A stretch of DNA of 64,000 nt from Endothia cerciana. Lineage: Eukaryota; Ascomycota; Sordariomycetes; Diaporthales; Cryphonectriaceae. A program made the translations under genes and the position numbers. The stretch lies in assembly GCA_026119935.1 (NCBI GenBank), contig JALRMH010000067.1, forward strand, positions 93,808 through 157,807, read 5' to 3'. This document shows, in pieces, positions 11,102 to 21,661 of the stretch (positions within the stretch are counted from its first letter, which is position 1; each line of letters begins with the position of its first letter). The notes beneath the pieces were generated by a model. It was not told the origin of the DNA and did not search any database. It worked only from the letters and a program-made list of their open reading frames with translations.

Positions 11102-12669
11102 AGACGGCAAGATGTCCGACCAGACGTGGTGGGGGCGGATGTTTGGAACTTGTCGCCCGAGTGGAAGCCTCATGACCCGTCTCCCTTGGGAGCTGTATCA
11201 CCCTCTCAGTCAGGGTTCCTGGCCTCGCCGTGCACTGGACTTTCTGGTGTGCGCATTATGGACCCAGGGGTGTCTGATACGAACACGGCTCCTTGAAAGC
11301 CGGAGAACTGTATGATTTTGCTGCGGAGAAAGCCACGATCGAGTCGAAGTGTTTTGCGCCTCTGGCTTCTTCCCGACCCCGGGCAACACCCTTGTGACCT
11401 GCCTCACTTCCTACACCAAGGGGTAGGATGGAGTCATGGTGGACGGGGGGTACTCTGAGGAATATTGAGGTTGCGGCCAGGATTGAATTTTCACGCACAG
11501 GCTTGTGCGCGGTCAAAATGTCAGGCGGAGTTCGGGACGGATCCAGGAAAGGGGGGTTTCACGATACATTGTTTTCCTCAATTGAGACAGAGATCAAGTC
11601 GCCTTGACGTATTTGCACTGCGAGGCTCTCCGACTACTAGGTGACCCTCGTCTATGCCTACAGGTGGTAGTCGGAAGGGCTGCATGCGGGATGCCTCCAC
11701 AGTGAACCTCGTATCACTTCGGTGGTGGTTGTGCCATGCGGATATCAATCGAGACCTTGAAGGAGCGCACCGGGGGTCCAGATGCCACCTGCTCGGCTGG
11801 TGGCGCCGCCACCCCTCTCAGCTTTCGAGATGGGAAATGCTGACCATGGCTCGTGTGGGAAAGGTTGAGCTGTCATATCTCCCGAGGACCGATTGTTGTT
11901 TGTTGATGTGCAGAAAGGAGAAACTAGCGTACAGACCGGTCCTGAAGGGCCCACTGAGCCAACCTCCACATGTCTTTATGGGGTTGACCGTGTAGGTTGA
12001 ATCATCATCATCAAGACAATTGCACCGCCCCATCGGGTCCTGTTGGTGCTCTCTCGCAGAGGAGGTTTCGAAGCCTGGAGGGGGATCTGGATGAGTAGAG
12101 CCATGGTTATAAATAAACACCTGGGCAGGCAGGCAGTGCCAGACAGGGATGCGGTGGAGTCTCCCTGGGGCGGCGTGCACGGACCAGCACTCCGCGTGGT
12201 GTGGGAGGAAGCAGCGCCGCCTGCCCGCGAGCAAGGAAGGGACGGAGGAGCCACTAGAGCTTCGAAACAGTTACTCGGCAGATCGAAATCAACCTCTCCC
12301 CCCGTCCTGCGCTAAACCGCGACGGCCTCCCTCCTGACAAGCCTCTGGCCCTGCAGTGTTATCGGTCGCGACCTGGTCAGCACTGAACTCGAAAGCTTGC
12401 GCGCGGGCAAACCTCCCTCCCGCACCACACTGATACGACAACGGCGGAAACGGGAGAAAAACCAACTTGGAGCCTCGACCCTGTCTGTGGTGGCGGACCA
12501 GAAGCGAGCAACCCCGGCAATTCTTGTCCTACCCTCCTCGTCCTCCCGCCCTGCCATTGCCCTCAGCACCACCCGGCTCTTGCGCCGCCGCCTATAGATC
12601 TTCTCCGGCAGCCCAGGCACATCCACCTCACCGGCTCGCCGTCGCGGGCCACCACTCGAGATCGCCAAG
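11102..12669. other. Intergenic stretch and CAF40 leader
   Basis: No coding-like frame. The last 300 bases before 12670 are CT/CG-rich and probably form the CAF40 promoter and 5' leader. Confidence 0.5.
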
Positions 12670-13976
12670 ATGATGCCCAATCATCCCATGTACGGCCAGC
12701 ACCACTACCCCCAGGAGGCCTCGGCCTGGATGCACCAGCAGACACATCATCAGCACGCCCAGCAGGCCGCCGCCGCCGCCGCCGCCGCCCAGCAGGCCCA
12801 TTACAATCGCGTCGCGACATCAGCCACCCACGCGAGCGCCCTCAATGCTGTCCATCAAGACCCTGCCGCCGACAATCCCAACATGTCCGAGGACAACCGC
12901 CGCACCATGGCCTACATCGCCGACCTGCTCAATGAGAACACCCGCGAGCAGGCCCTGTTGGAGCTGAGCAAGAAGCGCGAGCAGGTCCCCGAGCTCGCCC
13001 TGATCCTGTGGCACTCCTTTGGTACGTCTGCCCTCCCCCCCCGCGCCCCAAAAACCCAGGCGACCTCCTGCGCGCCCTGTTGTCGCCGACGGGTGGAGAG
13101 CTGACGGATCACGTTCAGGTGTCATGACCTCGCTGGTACAGGAGATCATCTCTGTCTATACCCTTCTCAACCCTTCACAGCTCACCGCTGCCGCCTCCAA
13201 CCGGGTCTGTAACGCCCTCGCCCTCCTGCAGTGCGTGGCATCCCACAACGAGACCCGGACATTGTTCTTGAACGGTATTTGCACCTGCCACCCCGCTCCC
13301 CCCGCCTCATAACCTATGTGTCACCGCTGACTTTTTTGTGCGCCAGCGCATATCCCTCTATACCTCTATCCCTTCCTCAACACCACCTCCAAGTCTCGCC
13401 CCTTCGAGTATCTACGACTCACCAGCCTCGGCGTCATCGGCGCCCTCGTCAAGAATGACTCGTCCGAGGTCATCAACTTCCTGCTCACCACGGAGATCAT
13501 CCCTCTCTGTCTCAGGATCATGGAGACGGGCTCCGAGCTGTCAAAGACCGTGGCCATCTTCATAGTTCAGAAGATCCTGCTCGACGACAACGGTCTCAAC
13601 TACATCTGTGCGACGTACGAGCGCTTCTACGCTGTCGGCACCGTCCTAAGCAACATGGTCGGGCAGCTTGTGGAGCAGCAAACCGCGAGACTGCTGAAGC
13701 ATGTGGTCAGGTGCTTCCTGAGGTAGGAGCTCTCCCTTCGCCCTTGGCTCGTTGCGACCCTCGGATGATACAGACCATGGACTGACGCGGCGCAGACTTA
13801 GTGATAACGCCAGGGCCCGGGAAGCTCTGAGACAGTGCCTGCCCGAGCCGTTGCGCGATGCCACCTTTTCCGCGGTCCTCCGCGACGACGCAGCCACGAA
13901 GCGATGCCTCACGCAGCTGCTTGTCAACTTATCCGATAGTGCCATGGCAGACCTTGGCAACCCCGGCATCTCCTAG
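12670..13976 (+). CDS. CAF40: CAF40/CNOT9 (Rcd1) subunit of the CCR4-NOT deadenylase
   Basis: Exons 12670-13021, 13119-13274, 13347-13722 and 13796-13976 join in frame to 354 residues. The N-terminal 80 residues are His/Gln/Ala-rich with a polyalanine run (fungal-specific and disordered). The armadillo-type core is unmistakable: NRRTMAYIADLLNENTREQA, WHSFGVMTSLVQEIISVYTL, NRVCNALALLQCVASHNETR, LTSLGVIGALVKNDSSEVIN, IFIVQKILLDDNGLNYICAT and RLSDNARAREALRQCLP. CAF40 binds NOT1 and provides tryptophan-binding pockets and RNA-binding surfaces that recruit mRNA decay and translational repression factors. Two adjacent ATG codons start the frame; the first is used here. The intron donors are GTACGT, GTATTT and GTAGGA. 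Confidence 0.95.
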
Positions 13977-14972
13977 AAGGATGCGCCGGCCGTTGTCAAG
14001 CGGATCGCCCTGAGGTCAAGCACTGGCCGTAGAGCTATCAGATAATTCTCAGCAGACTTGGATGCCTAAGGGGGTGCTCTGCAGCCCACGGCGAGAAACG
14101 CAGCAAGGTCGCCTACCTTCCTGTTCATGCCGCTGTTGACAGCGCCCATGCTGACGTCCTGCGGGTGAACATGGTCGTGGCACCAAGCGCAACTCACGAG
14201 GTCTTCAGGGCCTTCTGCCGTCTTGTTTCCGGAACGATCAAGGGAGAGCTTCTCACGGCCACTTCGAACATGACTGTAGCGACCATACCCTTCCCTCTTA
14301 TGGCTACGGAGTGCTTCTGGTCGAGGCTTCAGGATGCAGTTGGATCAGGGTATGAACGAATATGGGGGGGGGGGGGTGATACTATTCGAGGCTGGAGTTC
14401 ATGTCTCATTACAAACTCAAAATCTTGGTGGGCCTGGACGAGTACCTGCGATGAGAGGAAGGGAGAGGGCGTACAGGTTCCAGTCTCGGTTTTATGGAAC
14501 GTCCCAAGGCGTTCGAGCAGCCTCTCGTGCTTTACTACGTTTGCATAGCGTTCTTGAAGGGGTGGGGAGGGGAAGTCTTCTAGATGGTATACCCGTGGCG
14601 TTCGTTATTGTTTTGCGGCTCGGCGTTGCATCGGTGCATGGATTACAGGCGGGTAGACATCACAGAGGGCATTTTGAGGCAGCTAGTCGGACGGACGGAG
14701 GAAAACTTTGAATTCCGTACAAGATAGACGCCAAAAGCGACGGTATCAGAAGATTGCACATTTTAACGCATACATGTATATCTCAGTGCCTCAAGTTGGA
14801 CCAGCATCACTGAGCCGAATCGGCTCGGCTGCCGAGAAAAAAAGAAGAAGAAGAAGGTCCTTATCCCAAAACAATCAGTCATGAACCCCGGAAGGCGACC
14901 TCGATGCCTATAACTCCGCCAGAACGCCCAACCCATTCTAAACGCCACCGCAACCGGCCCGTCCCATTGCTT
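13977..14972. other. Convergent intergenic stretch with G13 tract
   Basis: Between CAF40 (+) and the Ser-rich gene (-). Contains a run of 13 G at 14364-14376. No supported gene. Confidence 0.5.
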
Positions 14973-17900
14973 TTACAAGAAGGCGGCAAAGAGCCATGAA
15001 AAGAAGACCAAGCCAACAGCTTGGCAAACCAGCCCAGGTGTCACGCTGCCGGCCGCGGATGTCTTGACGGAGCTGGTGGCCTTGGCCGTGCTGGTGGTGC
15101 GCGAGGTCGACGAGGAGCTCGTGGCAGTCGCTGCCGCCGGGCTGCCCCTCGTCGTCATGAGCGTGCTGGCCGTGGGCTGCGGGAACGTGTTTGTCGAACT
15201 CGCAGGAGTCGCGCGGGCCACCAGATCGGTGTTCAGGGTCAGAGTCCAGCCTTGCCGCACAGCGGCTGTGCGTCTTTGGAGACTTTCGGTGATGGTCTGG
15301 TTTGGAACCACCACGTTAGCGATTACTCTAGAAACCCCCCCCCCCCCCTGTTTTGCGGATGTTAGGTATCCTTTGGCCACTTACCGTATCGTACTCGCCA
15401 TTGTCGAGGTCCAGTCCAATCGTCACCTTCAGGCCTCCGAGTACCGAAGCCAGATTACTGCCCCCAGTGATCGCGGCCGTAAGCGCTGTGCTTGTGGCGG
15501 TCACCGCGAGGCTTCCGTTGCCGATACCTGCAGACGAGCCCCCGGCACCTGTAGGGAGGCTCACGAATAGTGACTGCGGCAGCTGAGGCACACCTGTGGC
15601 ACTCAGAGAGCCGGAAACTCCTGCAGCGGCGCTCATGGAGCTGCTGGATGATGAGCTGCCAATCAGCGAGCTACCATTAAACGCCATCCCATTAGAAACG
15701 CTGCCACCGGACACGCCGCTGCCGGACACGCTGCTGCCGGACACGCTGCTGCCGGACACGCTGCCACTGGATGAGCTGCTAGTTGACAAGCTGTCGTATG
15801 CCGAAGAAGAATAAGACGATGATGAGCTATTCGTCGCTGAGCTGCCGCTCAGAAAGCTGGCGCCCGAAGATGCGCTCACCGATCCACTGCCGGGCGCTGG
15901 AGTATCAGAAGCCGATGACGAGAGGCTGCTGTCCGCGGAACCCCCTCCTGGCGGGGCGCTAAGGGTCGAGCTACCGGATCCTGTCCCTCCTAGAGACGAC
16001 GATGATGATGATGAGCTTCCACTCATGGCGCTTGCTCCTGACGAGACGCCGTAGGACGAGCTTTGCGACGATGACGACGAGGCGCTGCCGTACGCTGAGG
16101 AAGCAGAGGAAGCAGAGGAAGCAGAGGAAGCAGAGGACGAGCCATTGTATGCCATACTTCCTGTCGCTGAGTTTCCATATCCTTGGCCGCCAGACTGCGT
16201 TGAGGATGATGAGGAGCTGCTGCTCCCACCGTAGTTGGAGTTGCTAGATGTTGATGACGACAAAGACGACGACGCGCTGTTGATCGATGAACTGCCAGAC
16301 ACAGAAGACGCAGATGTCGAGGTATTAGAGAGTAGACCACCGGAGGACGAGCTACCACCTGCATAGCCGGCGGCGCCCTGCGTACTAGCCTGAGAACCCG
16401 TCGTGCTGTCTCCCGAGCCTGCACTGTCCGTCAGGTCGAGACCAGAATCTCCAAGCACGTTAGTGATGTTCGCGATTCCTCCGTTCGTCGATACGACTCC
16501 GTCATCGTCGCAACTGTCATCTGATGTGTCGTCTGACGCACCAGACCCGGGTGTAATTAGAGGGCTGCTGGTGCTGCTGTATGTAGCGGTGTACACGCCA
16601 CTGGGGCTCGCTGCGATTCCTGAATCGCTTCCGCCAGAGGCTCCTGAGCCTGAACTTTGGGAACCAGCGCTTGCCCATGAAGCATCCCCACCCGCCGCTC
16701 CTGAGACTGAGGTGCCGGAACCGGCGGCACCTTGCCATGAAGAACTTCCGCCAGCCGAGCTTGAGCTCGAGCTCCCAGAGCTAGAACCCGTTCCTAGAGA
16801 GCTTTCTCCCGTCCCAGAGAAGGAAGGTGACAGCCCAGAGGAAGAAGACATCCCAGAGGAAGAGGCCGACGATCCAGAGGAAGAATACGATAGCCCACCA
16901 GTAGAGCTGTCACTATTGCTGCTTGAGCTGGCTCCCAGTCCCGAGCTGGATCCCAGCCCCAGGCTGCCTGCACCAGCCATGGACGAAGTCAACCCCCCAG
17001 AACTGGCTCCCATCTGAGAAGTGCTTCCTCCGGACGTGTAAGAACCTATGCTGCCAGAGCTGGCTCCTGTTCCTCCGAGGCCTCCTTCTACTCCAGAAGA
17101 AGATGATAGCCCGGATGAAGACGAAGAAAGCCCATCAGTGGAGCTAACATCATCGCTGCTTGAGCTGGCTCCCAGCCCCGAGCCGGCTCCCAGGCCAGAG
17201 CCGGCTCCCAGGCCAGAGCTGGATCCCAGTCTGAAGCTGTCTCCCAGCCCTGAGCTGGGTCCCAGCCCCAGGCTGCCTGCACCAGACATGGATGAAGTCA
17301 GCCCCCCGGGACTAGCTCCGATCTGAGAGGCGCTCCCTCCGGACGTGTAAGAACCCATGCTTCCAGAGCTGGCCCCAGTTCCTCCTCTGGATCCGCCGGC
17401 TGCGAATGAACCCAGTCCACTGGAGCCGGCACCCATCGACGATGCGCTCCCACCACTTAGCACGGAGCCCAGGCCGCCGAGGCCAGAAAGCACCCCAGAA
17501 GGCGCCCCTGATCCGGTTCCGCCGTTGGCGCCGAAGAAGCCTGATCCCGTGATGCCAGATGAGGAACCCATAGCAGATGCTGCCGACGCAGTGTTTGATC
17601 CGAGCGCGGCGGCCATAGCATTGCCCGACGCGGCCATGCCACTAGGGCTGAGGGCCATCGAGACGCTACCGTCGCTCGCGCCAGAAGACGCGGAGCCGAA
17701 GAAGCTGTTTCCTGCGCCCGTGGCGGCGGCCGCCGCCGCAGCATCTGTATAGTAAGGGACCACACTACCTGCAGCACCCGGGCCGCTTTGGACAGCCGCG
17801 GCTGATCCCATACCACTCGGGTGGAGGGCCATCATCGAAGCGCTACCGCCGTATGAGTCCGAGTTTGAATCTGCCATTGAGAGACCCGTGGCCGAAGACC

Positions 17901-19015
17901 CTGTAGCTGCTGAGGCATAGGCAGGCACGCCAATTGCGGCGCCTGTGGCGGCTGCGCTTCCGCCGTTGGCACCAGATAGCAAGCCACCGAGGCCACTCGG
18001 GCTGAGACCCATGCCCGCACCGCTTCCACCGAGTGCCGCTGAGCTCACGGAAGACCCAGAGCCTAGACCGGCCAATGCCAGGCCGGTGGCAGCAGGACCC
18101 GGGGCGTCAGACAGTATAGGCATACCGCTTGGCGCCGTGCCGAGACCAGTCGTCAAGACTACTGCTGCTCCTGTCTGGCTCGCGGTGCCGGATCCGAGCG
18201 ACAGTGTCGTGAGGGCAGAGTAGCTGTCTGATGTGGTGCCAGAGTCGGTCACCTCTTCCTCGTCCCTGACCACGAGGACCTCGGCTGCCACAGGCTTGCC
18301 GAGGCCGGCCTGGTCTGCAAAGTCGTCGACGTCGAAGTCCATCCGCAGGGAGGGGTTCGCGGCCATGTCTGCTGCCCAGGCCATCCAGTTGAACTGCGTG
18401 CCTGATAGCGTGTGCTGGCTGGTCTGGTTCAGGAGGCTCGAGGACGAGGAGCTCCCCGACTGGGTGTCATACAGTAGTACCGCGAGCAGGCGCAGATCCG
18501 AGGACGAACTTGACGACGAGTTCGACGAGGAGGTGGAGGAGAACAGGCCCGAGGGCTCCTTGAAACCCACGAAGGGGTCGGCAGAGGAGCTCAACATATT
18601 ATCGCTCATGTTCAGCTGGGTGTATGAGCTCATGGTCATCTCCTGCTGCACGAAAAGCAAGTAAGACTCCGATCCGAGGAAGATGAGCTCCGGGTCGCTG
18701 CCGGCGATCTTCAAGATGGGGATCTCAAGGCCCAGGGCAAGGTATGACCCGTTCGCACTACCATTTGGCAGGCTCAGGGAAGGCCGGCTCGACAAGACTG
18801 CCACCCCAGGTTAGCCTGATCTGCATCCGCCAGGTGGGGGGCCCAACTGACTTACCCTTGGCGGAGATCTGAGTGGTTGGCGTCACGGAGAACGGAGGGC
18901 TGCTGCTACTACTTCTCCCGCGGAGTACATAATCAAAGGAGGCGGCAGCCTGGCCGTGTAGTAGAGCCACGGTGGCAGCGGCAGCAAGGCGCTGCCGGGG
19001 ACCTGAAAGCCTCAT
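14973..19015 (-). CDS. Very large Ser/Gly-rich secreted GPI-anchored surface protein (adhesin-like)
   Basis: On the minus strand, exon 1 is 18856-19015, exon 2 is 15395-18797 and exon 3 is 14973-15327, giving about 1305 residues. Exon 1 encodes a signal peptide (RLAAAATVALLHGQAAAS). Residues of roughly 45-230 are a more ordinary, probably folded domain (GLEIPILKIAGSDPELIFLG, FNWMAWAADMAANPSLRMDF). The following 1000 residues are almost entirely Ser, Gly, Ala and Thr in loose repeats such as SSGLGAGSGLGAGSGLGA and SGSVSGSSVSGS. The C-terminus is a Ser/Thr stretch, a small-residue SAAG cleavage-type site and a hydrophobic tail ending FFSWLFAAFL, which fits a GPI signal. I do not recognise the folded domain. 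By composition it is a cell-wall or adhesin-like protein with heavy O-glycosylation expected. The last intron is ambiguous (see findings): the model given uses a GTACGA donor at 15394 and a TCTAG acceptor at 15328-15330, and restores the frame to the anchor. Confidence 0.7.
16887..17388 (-). repeat. Two-copy direct repeat of about 240-310 bp inside the Ser-rich gene
   Basis: The segment around 16887-17085 recurs at about 17125-17388 with few changes. Anchor words shared by both copies lie at 16921/17158 (237 apart) and 16971/17280 (309 apart). The copies therefore differ by a 72-nt length change caused by extra GLGAGS-type codons. The protein copies share the order GTGASSGS-GSYTSGGS-SQ-GAS-GGLTSSM-GAGSLGLG. 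Confidence 0.75.
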
Positions 19016-21661
19016 GGCGGGAAAGGTGAGGGACCGAGGAGAAGAAGGGGGTACAGATTAATGGTGGATCAAAACCAGGACCTCAAGGAGGAAAAGACGC
19101 TTGTCTGTGCCGGCGACATGCAAAGAAATGAATGCGAACAAGGGGGGCCAGCCGAAAAGAACAGAAGCAGGAGCAGAGTCAACACGGAATGAAAGACAGC
19201 CTGCTGTTGTGCAGCACCTGGAAGACGGCGCAGTCATGAGGTGGGGACGGAGGCTCGTTTAAAGAGGGCCGGCGAGGACGCGAGCAGCGCGAGCGAGGCT
19301 CCAGGCGGGTGGTCAAACGAGAGGAGCCGGGCAGGTGAGGAGGAATAATAATAGCTACATGTCTGCTACAGACAGGGGGAAGCTCACGGGAGAGCGGGCA
19401 GCATTGGTGACCCATCGCGCGCAGCAAGCAAGGCCGCGACCGCTGAGCATCCGGAAGAGAGCGATGGGCGGAGGAAAGAATCGCATCCTGAGCACCGGGA
19501 TGCCAAGACGATGAGACGAGCCGAGGAGGCGGCCGGGGGAGGACCACCGAGGATGCGGCGGGAGAGGCGGGAGAGGCGGGCGAAACGAAGTGGATGCCGG
19601 GCCTCTGGACGGGCTTGGCCGTGTTGGGCGTGAAACATCCGGATGGCAGTGCGAGGCCTGTACAAGGCGGGCCGAGGTTTCAGTAGGCGGTGGGGAGGAT
19701 CAGATGACATGACCGTCTGAGGGAAGCCAAAAGCGCAAGGTTCCCGGCCGTGTGGGGGGGGGGGGGGCGAAGATGGCATCGCGGGTGGCCGCCGTCAGAT
19801 TGGGCCACCCAGCAAGGCCCGGATCTGACAGTCAGCATATCGCGGTCAGCGGGTGCTGTAATATGTAATAAGAAGGGCCACGTTTGGTCCCAAGTAGGGC
19901 AGAGAACCGGTTCTCTTCTCTCTGGCCAGCGGTCTGTCGCCACTGGGCGTCGGGGTGAAGGGCGAGGCCGAATTGGCATGGCCCCTCTGGCAACGCATGG
20001 CACTCGATGCAGCTGTGGTCGAGACAGCCATGGCTAGACTGGCACCACATGATCGCGCCCGCAGATGAGCTTATAGGAGAAACGGCCAATGACGGATCAT
20101 GGGCCCTTGGTTGGTGAGTCTCGCAGGAGGTGAGGTAAGTAGGGGAGAATGGTATCTGTCGAAGCGACACGGCCGTGATGAAGCCGGTTCACGATCCGTA
20201 GATGAGGTGAGATGAGGTGGGTGTTGGGCACCCTGCTTACATAATGCATCAAGATACTTTGCATTACATAACAAAGCCTAGCCTCAACAAAGCCCCACCC
20301 CCCCCCTCCCTCTCCCCCCAGAGGCCACCTGGGGCCAACCTCGAACTGATGTTGCCACCATAATACTATGCAGTAGGTTTCTACCCACACTCCTGCAAAA
20401 GTTGTGACCCTGTTTGCCTCTGAATTAACCCACCCCCCTTCTGACATCACCCAGGACCGCTGCAAATCATCAGGTGGCAGCCTTAAGGCCTGGGCGGGCT
20501 CGGCGTGCTTGGCAATGTGCAGACAAACTACTCATATGTAGGTAGTACTAGGCCTGGGAGTGTCACCACTGCCCACTGCCCACTGCCCACTGCCCACCAC
20601 CATCTCCCAGCCACAGATGGTCAGGAGACATGAAGGTCCTCAGGCTAGGATACCACAGGCCTTCTTCGCCACCAGCCACCAGGGGAATTGGCCAGTGGGT
20701 TCTTGGCACCAGCGTGGATAGGGGGGATGTCTGCTGTGCTGTGATCCGTCCCAGCTAGCTGCTACATCCACCCCACACTTCTCCCCCGGGTTTGGGGCCC
20801 TTCACCATGTGAAGATTATGCACGAGGACCCCTGATCTTCACTGAGCAGACCAGTTGATGCCTCCCGAGGTGCTGGGTCTTGAGGCGGCGCGCTGGGCCA
20901 CGGCAGGGCAAGGCTGATCCCAGCAGCCTGCAAACGGCCCAGGCTCGCCTCCTCTAGCACGGTGGGCCGCACGCATTCAGGGCGGATGGCGGTGGGCTAG
21001 CGCATCTCACCATCTACCCTGGCCTCTTTCACCCGATTCCCTTAGGAATCTTATCTACTACTATGGCACTACCACGTATAGTACCTGGTATGGAGGACAA
21101 GGACACAGCAGTTTAGCTTCTCGGCAGCACAGCCTGGACGGCCGACCCTGGCCGTTGATCACCAGGTCCCCTTAACTTGGTTCAGGCGTCGAGGATACCA
21201 ATAGTAGCATGGCGGGCAGCAGCAACAGGTGACAAACGTGCTCAAAGGATTCGCCTTGCCGAAGGGCTTTTTGACTGCCTTTACTACCCTCACTCGCACG
21301 GCTCCCGTCCTTCTGCTCCAGCCCTCAACTGCGACGCGCGGTCTTGGGATCCTGGCATCGTTCACCAGTACAGTACATATCAGGTCCGCAGCCCGGCCCA
21401 CTCCTCCTCGTGTCCTCCTCACCCGGCCTTATCTATCAACGACTCCGGGCTGAGGTCCCCGCCCCTCCGCGTCTTGTTCCTCCCGCGGCTGACAATACAC
21501 GGCATCCATCGAGCGGCACCGACCTCCTGCGCCACCTGCACCCCAAAACAATCCCGCTGCGGCCATCCGGGTCGCGTTCCGGGCGGCCCAGGCTGTCGGT
21601 CTCGAGGATACCACCTCGAGGTTACCTGGTGTAACGCTCCACCATCCATCCCGCCCAGGAG
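19016..21661. other. 2.6-kb divergent intergenic region between the Ser-rich gene and the antiporter
   Basis: No supported gene. Contains a G14 run at 19754-19767, a short heptamer repeat at 20566-20596, and from about 21420 a CT-rich leader for the antiporter. Its length and position suggest that both promoters lie here. Confidence 0.5.
20566..20596. repeat. CCCACTG heptanucleotide tandem repeat, about four units
   Basis: Consecutive CACTGCC units can be read from 20566 to 20596 in otherwise unique intergenic sequence. Confidence 0.7.

Noticed and set aside
15328..15394. Read-through of the long Ser-rich exon to a Gly5-Phe end as the true C-terminus
   Set aside because: It ignores a good donor, and the downstream exon encodes a convincing GPI signal in frame; kept only as the intron-retention form in the finding.
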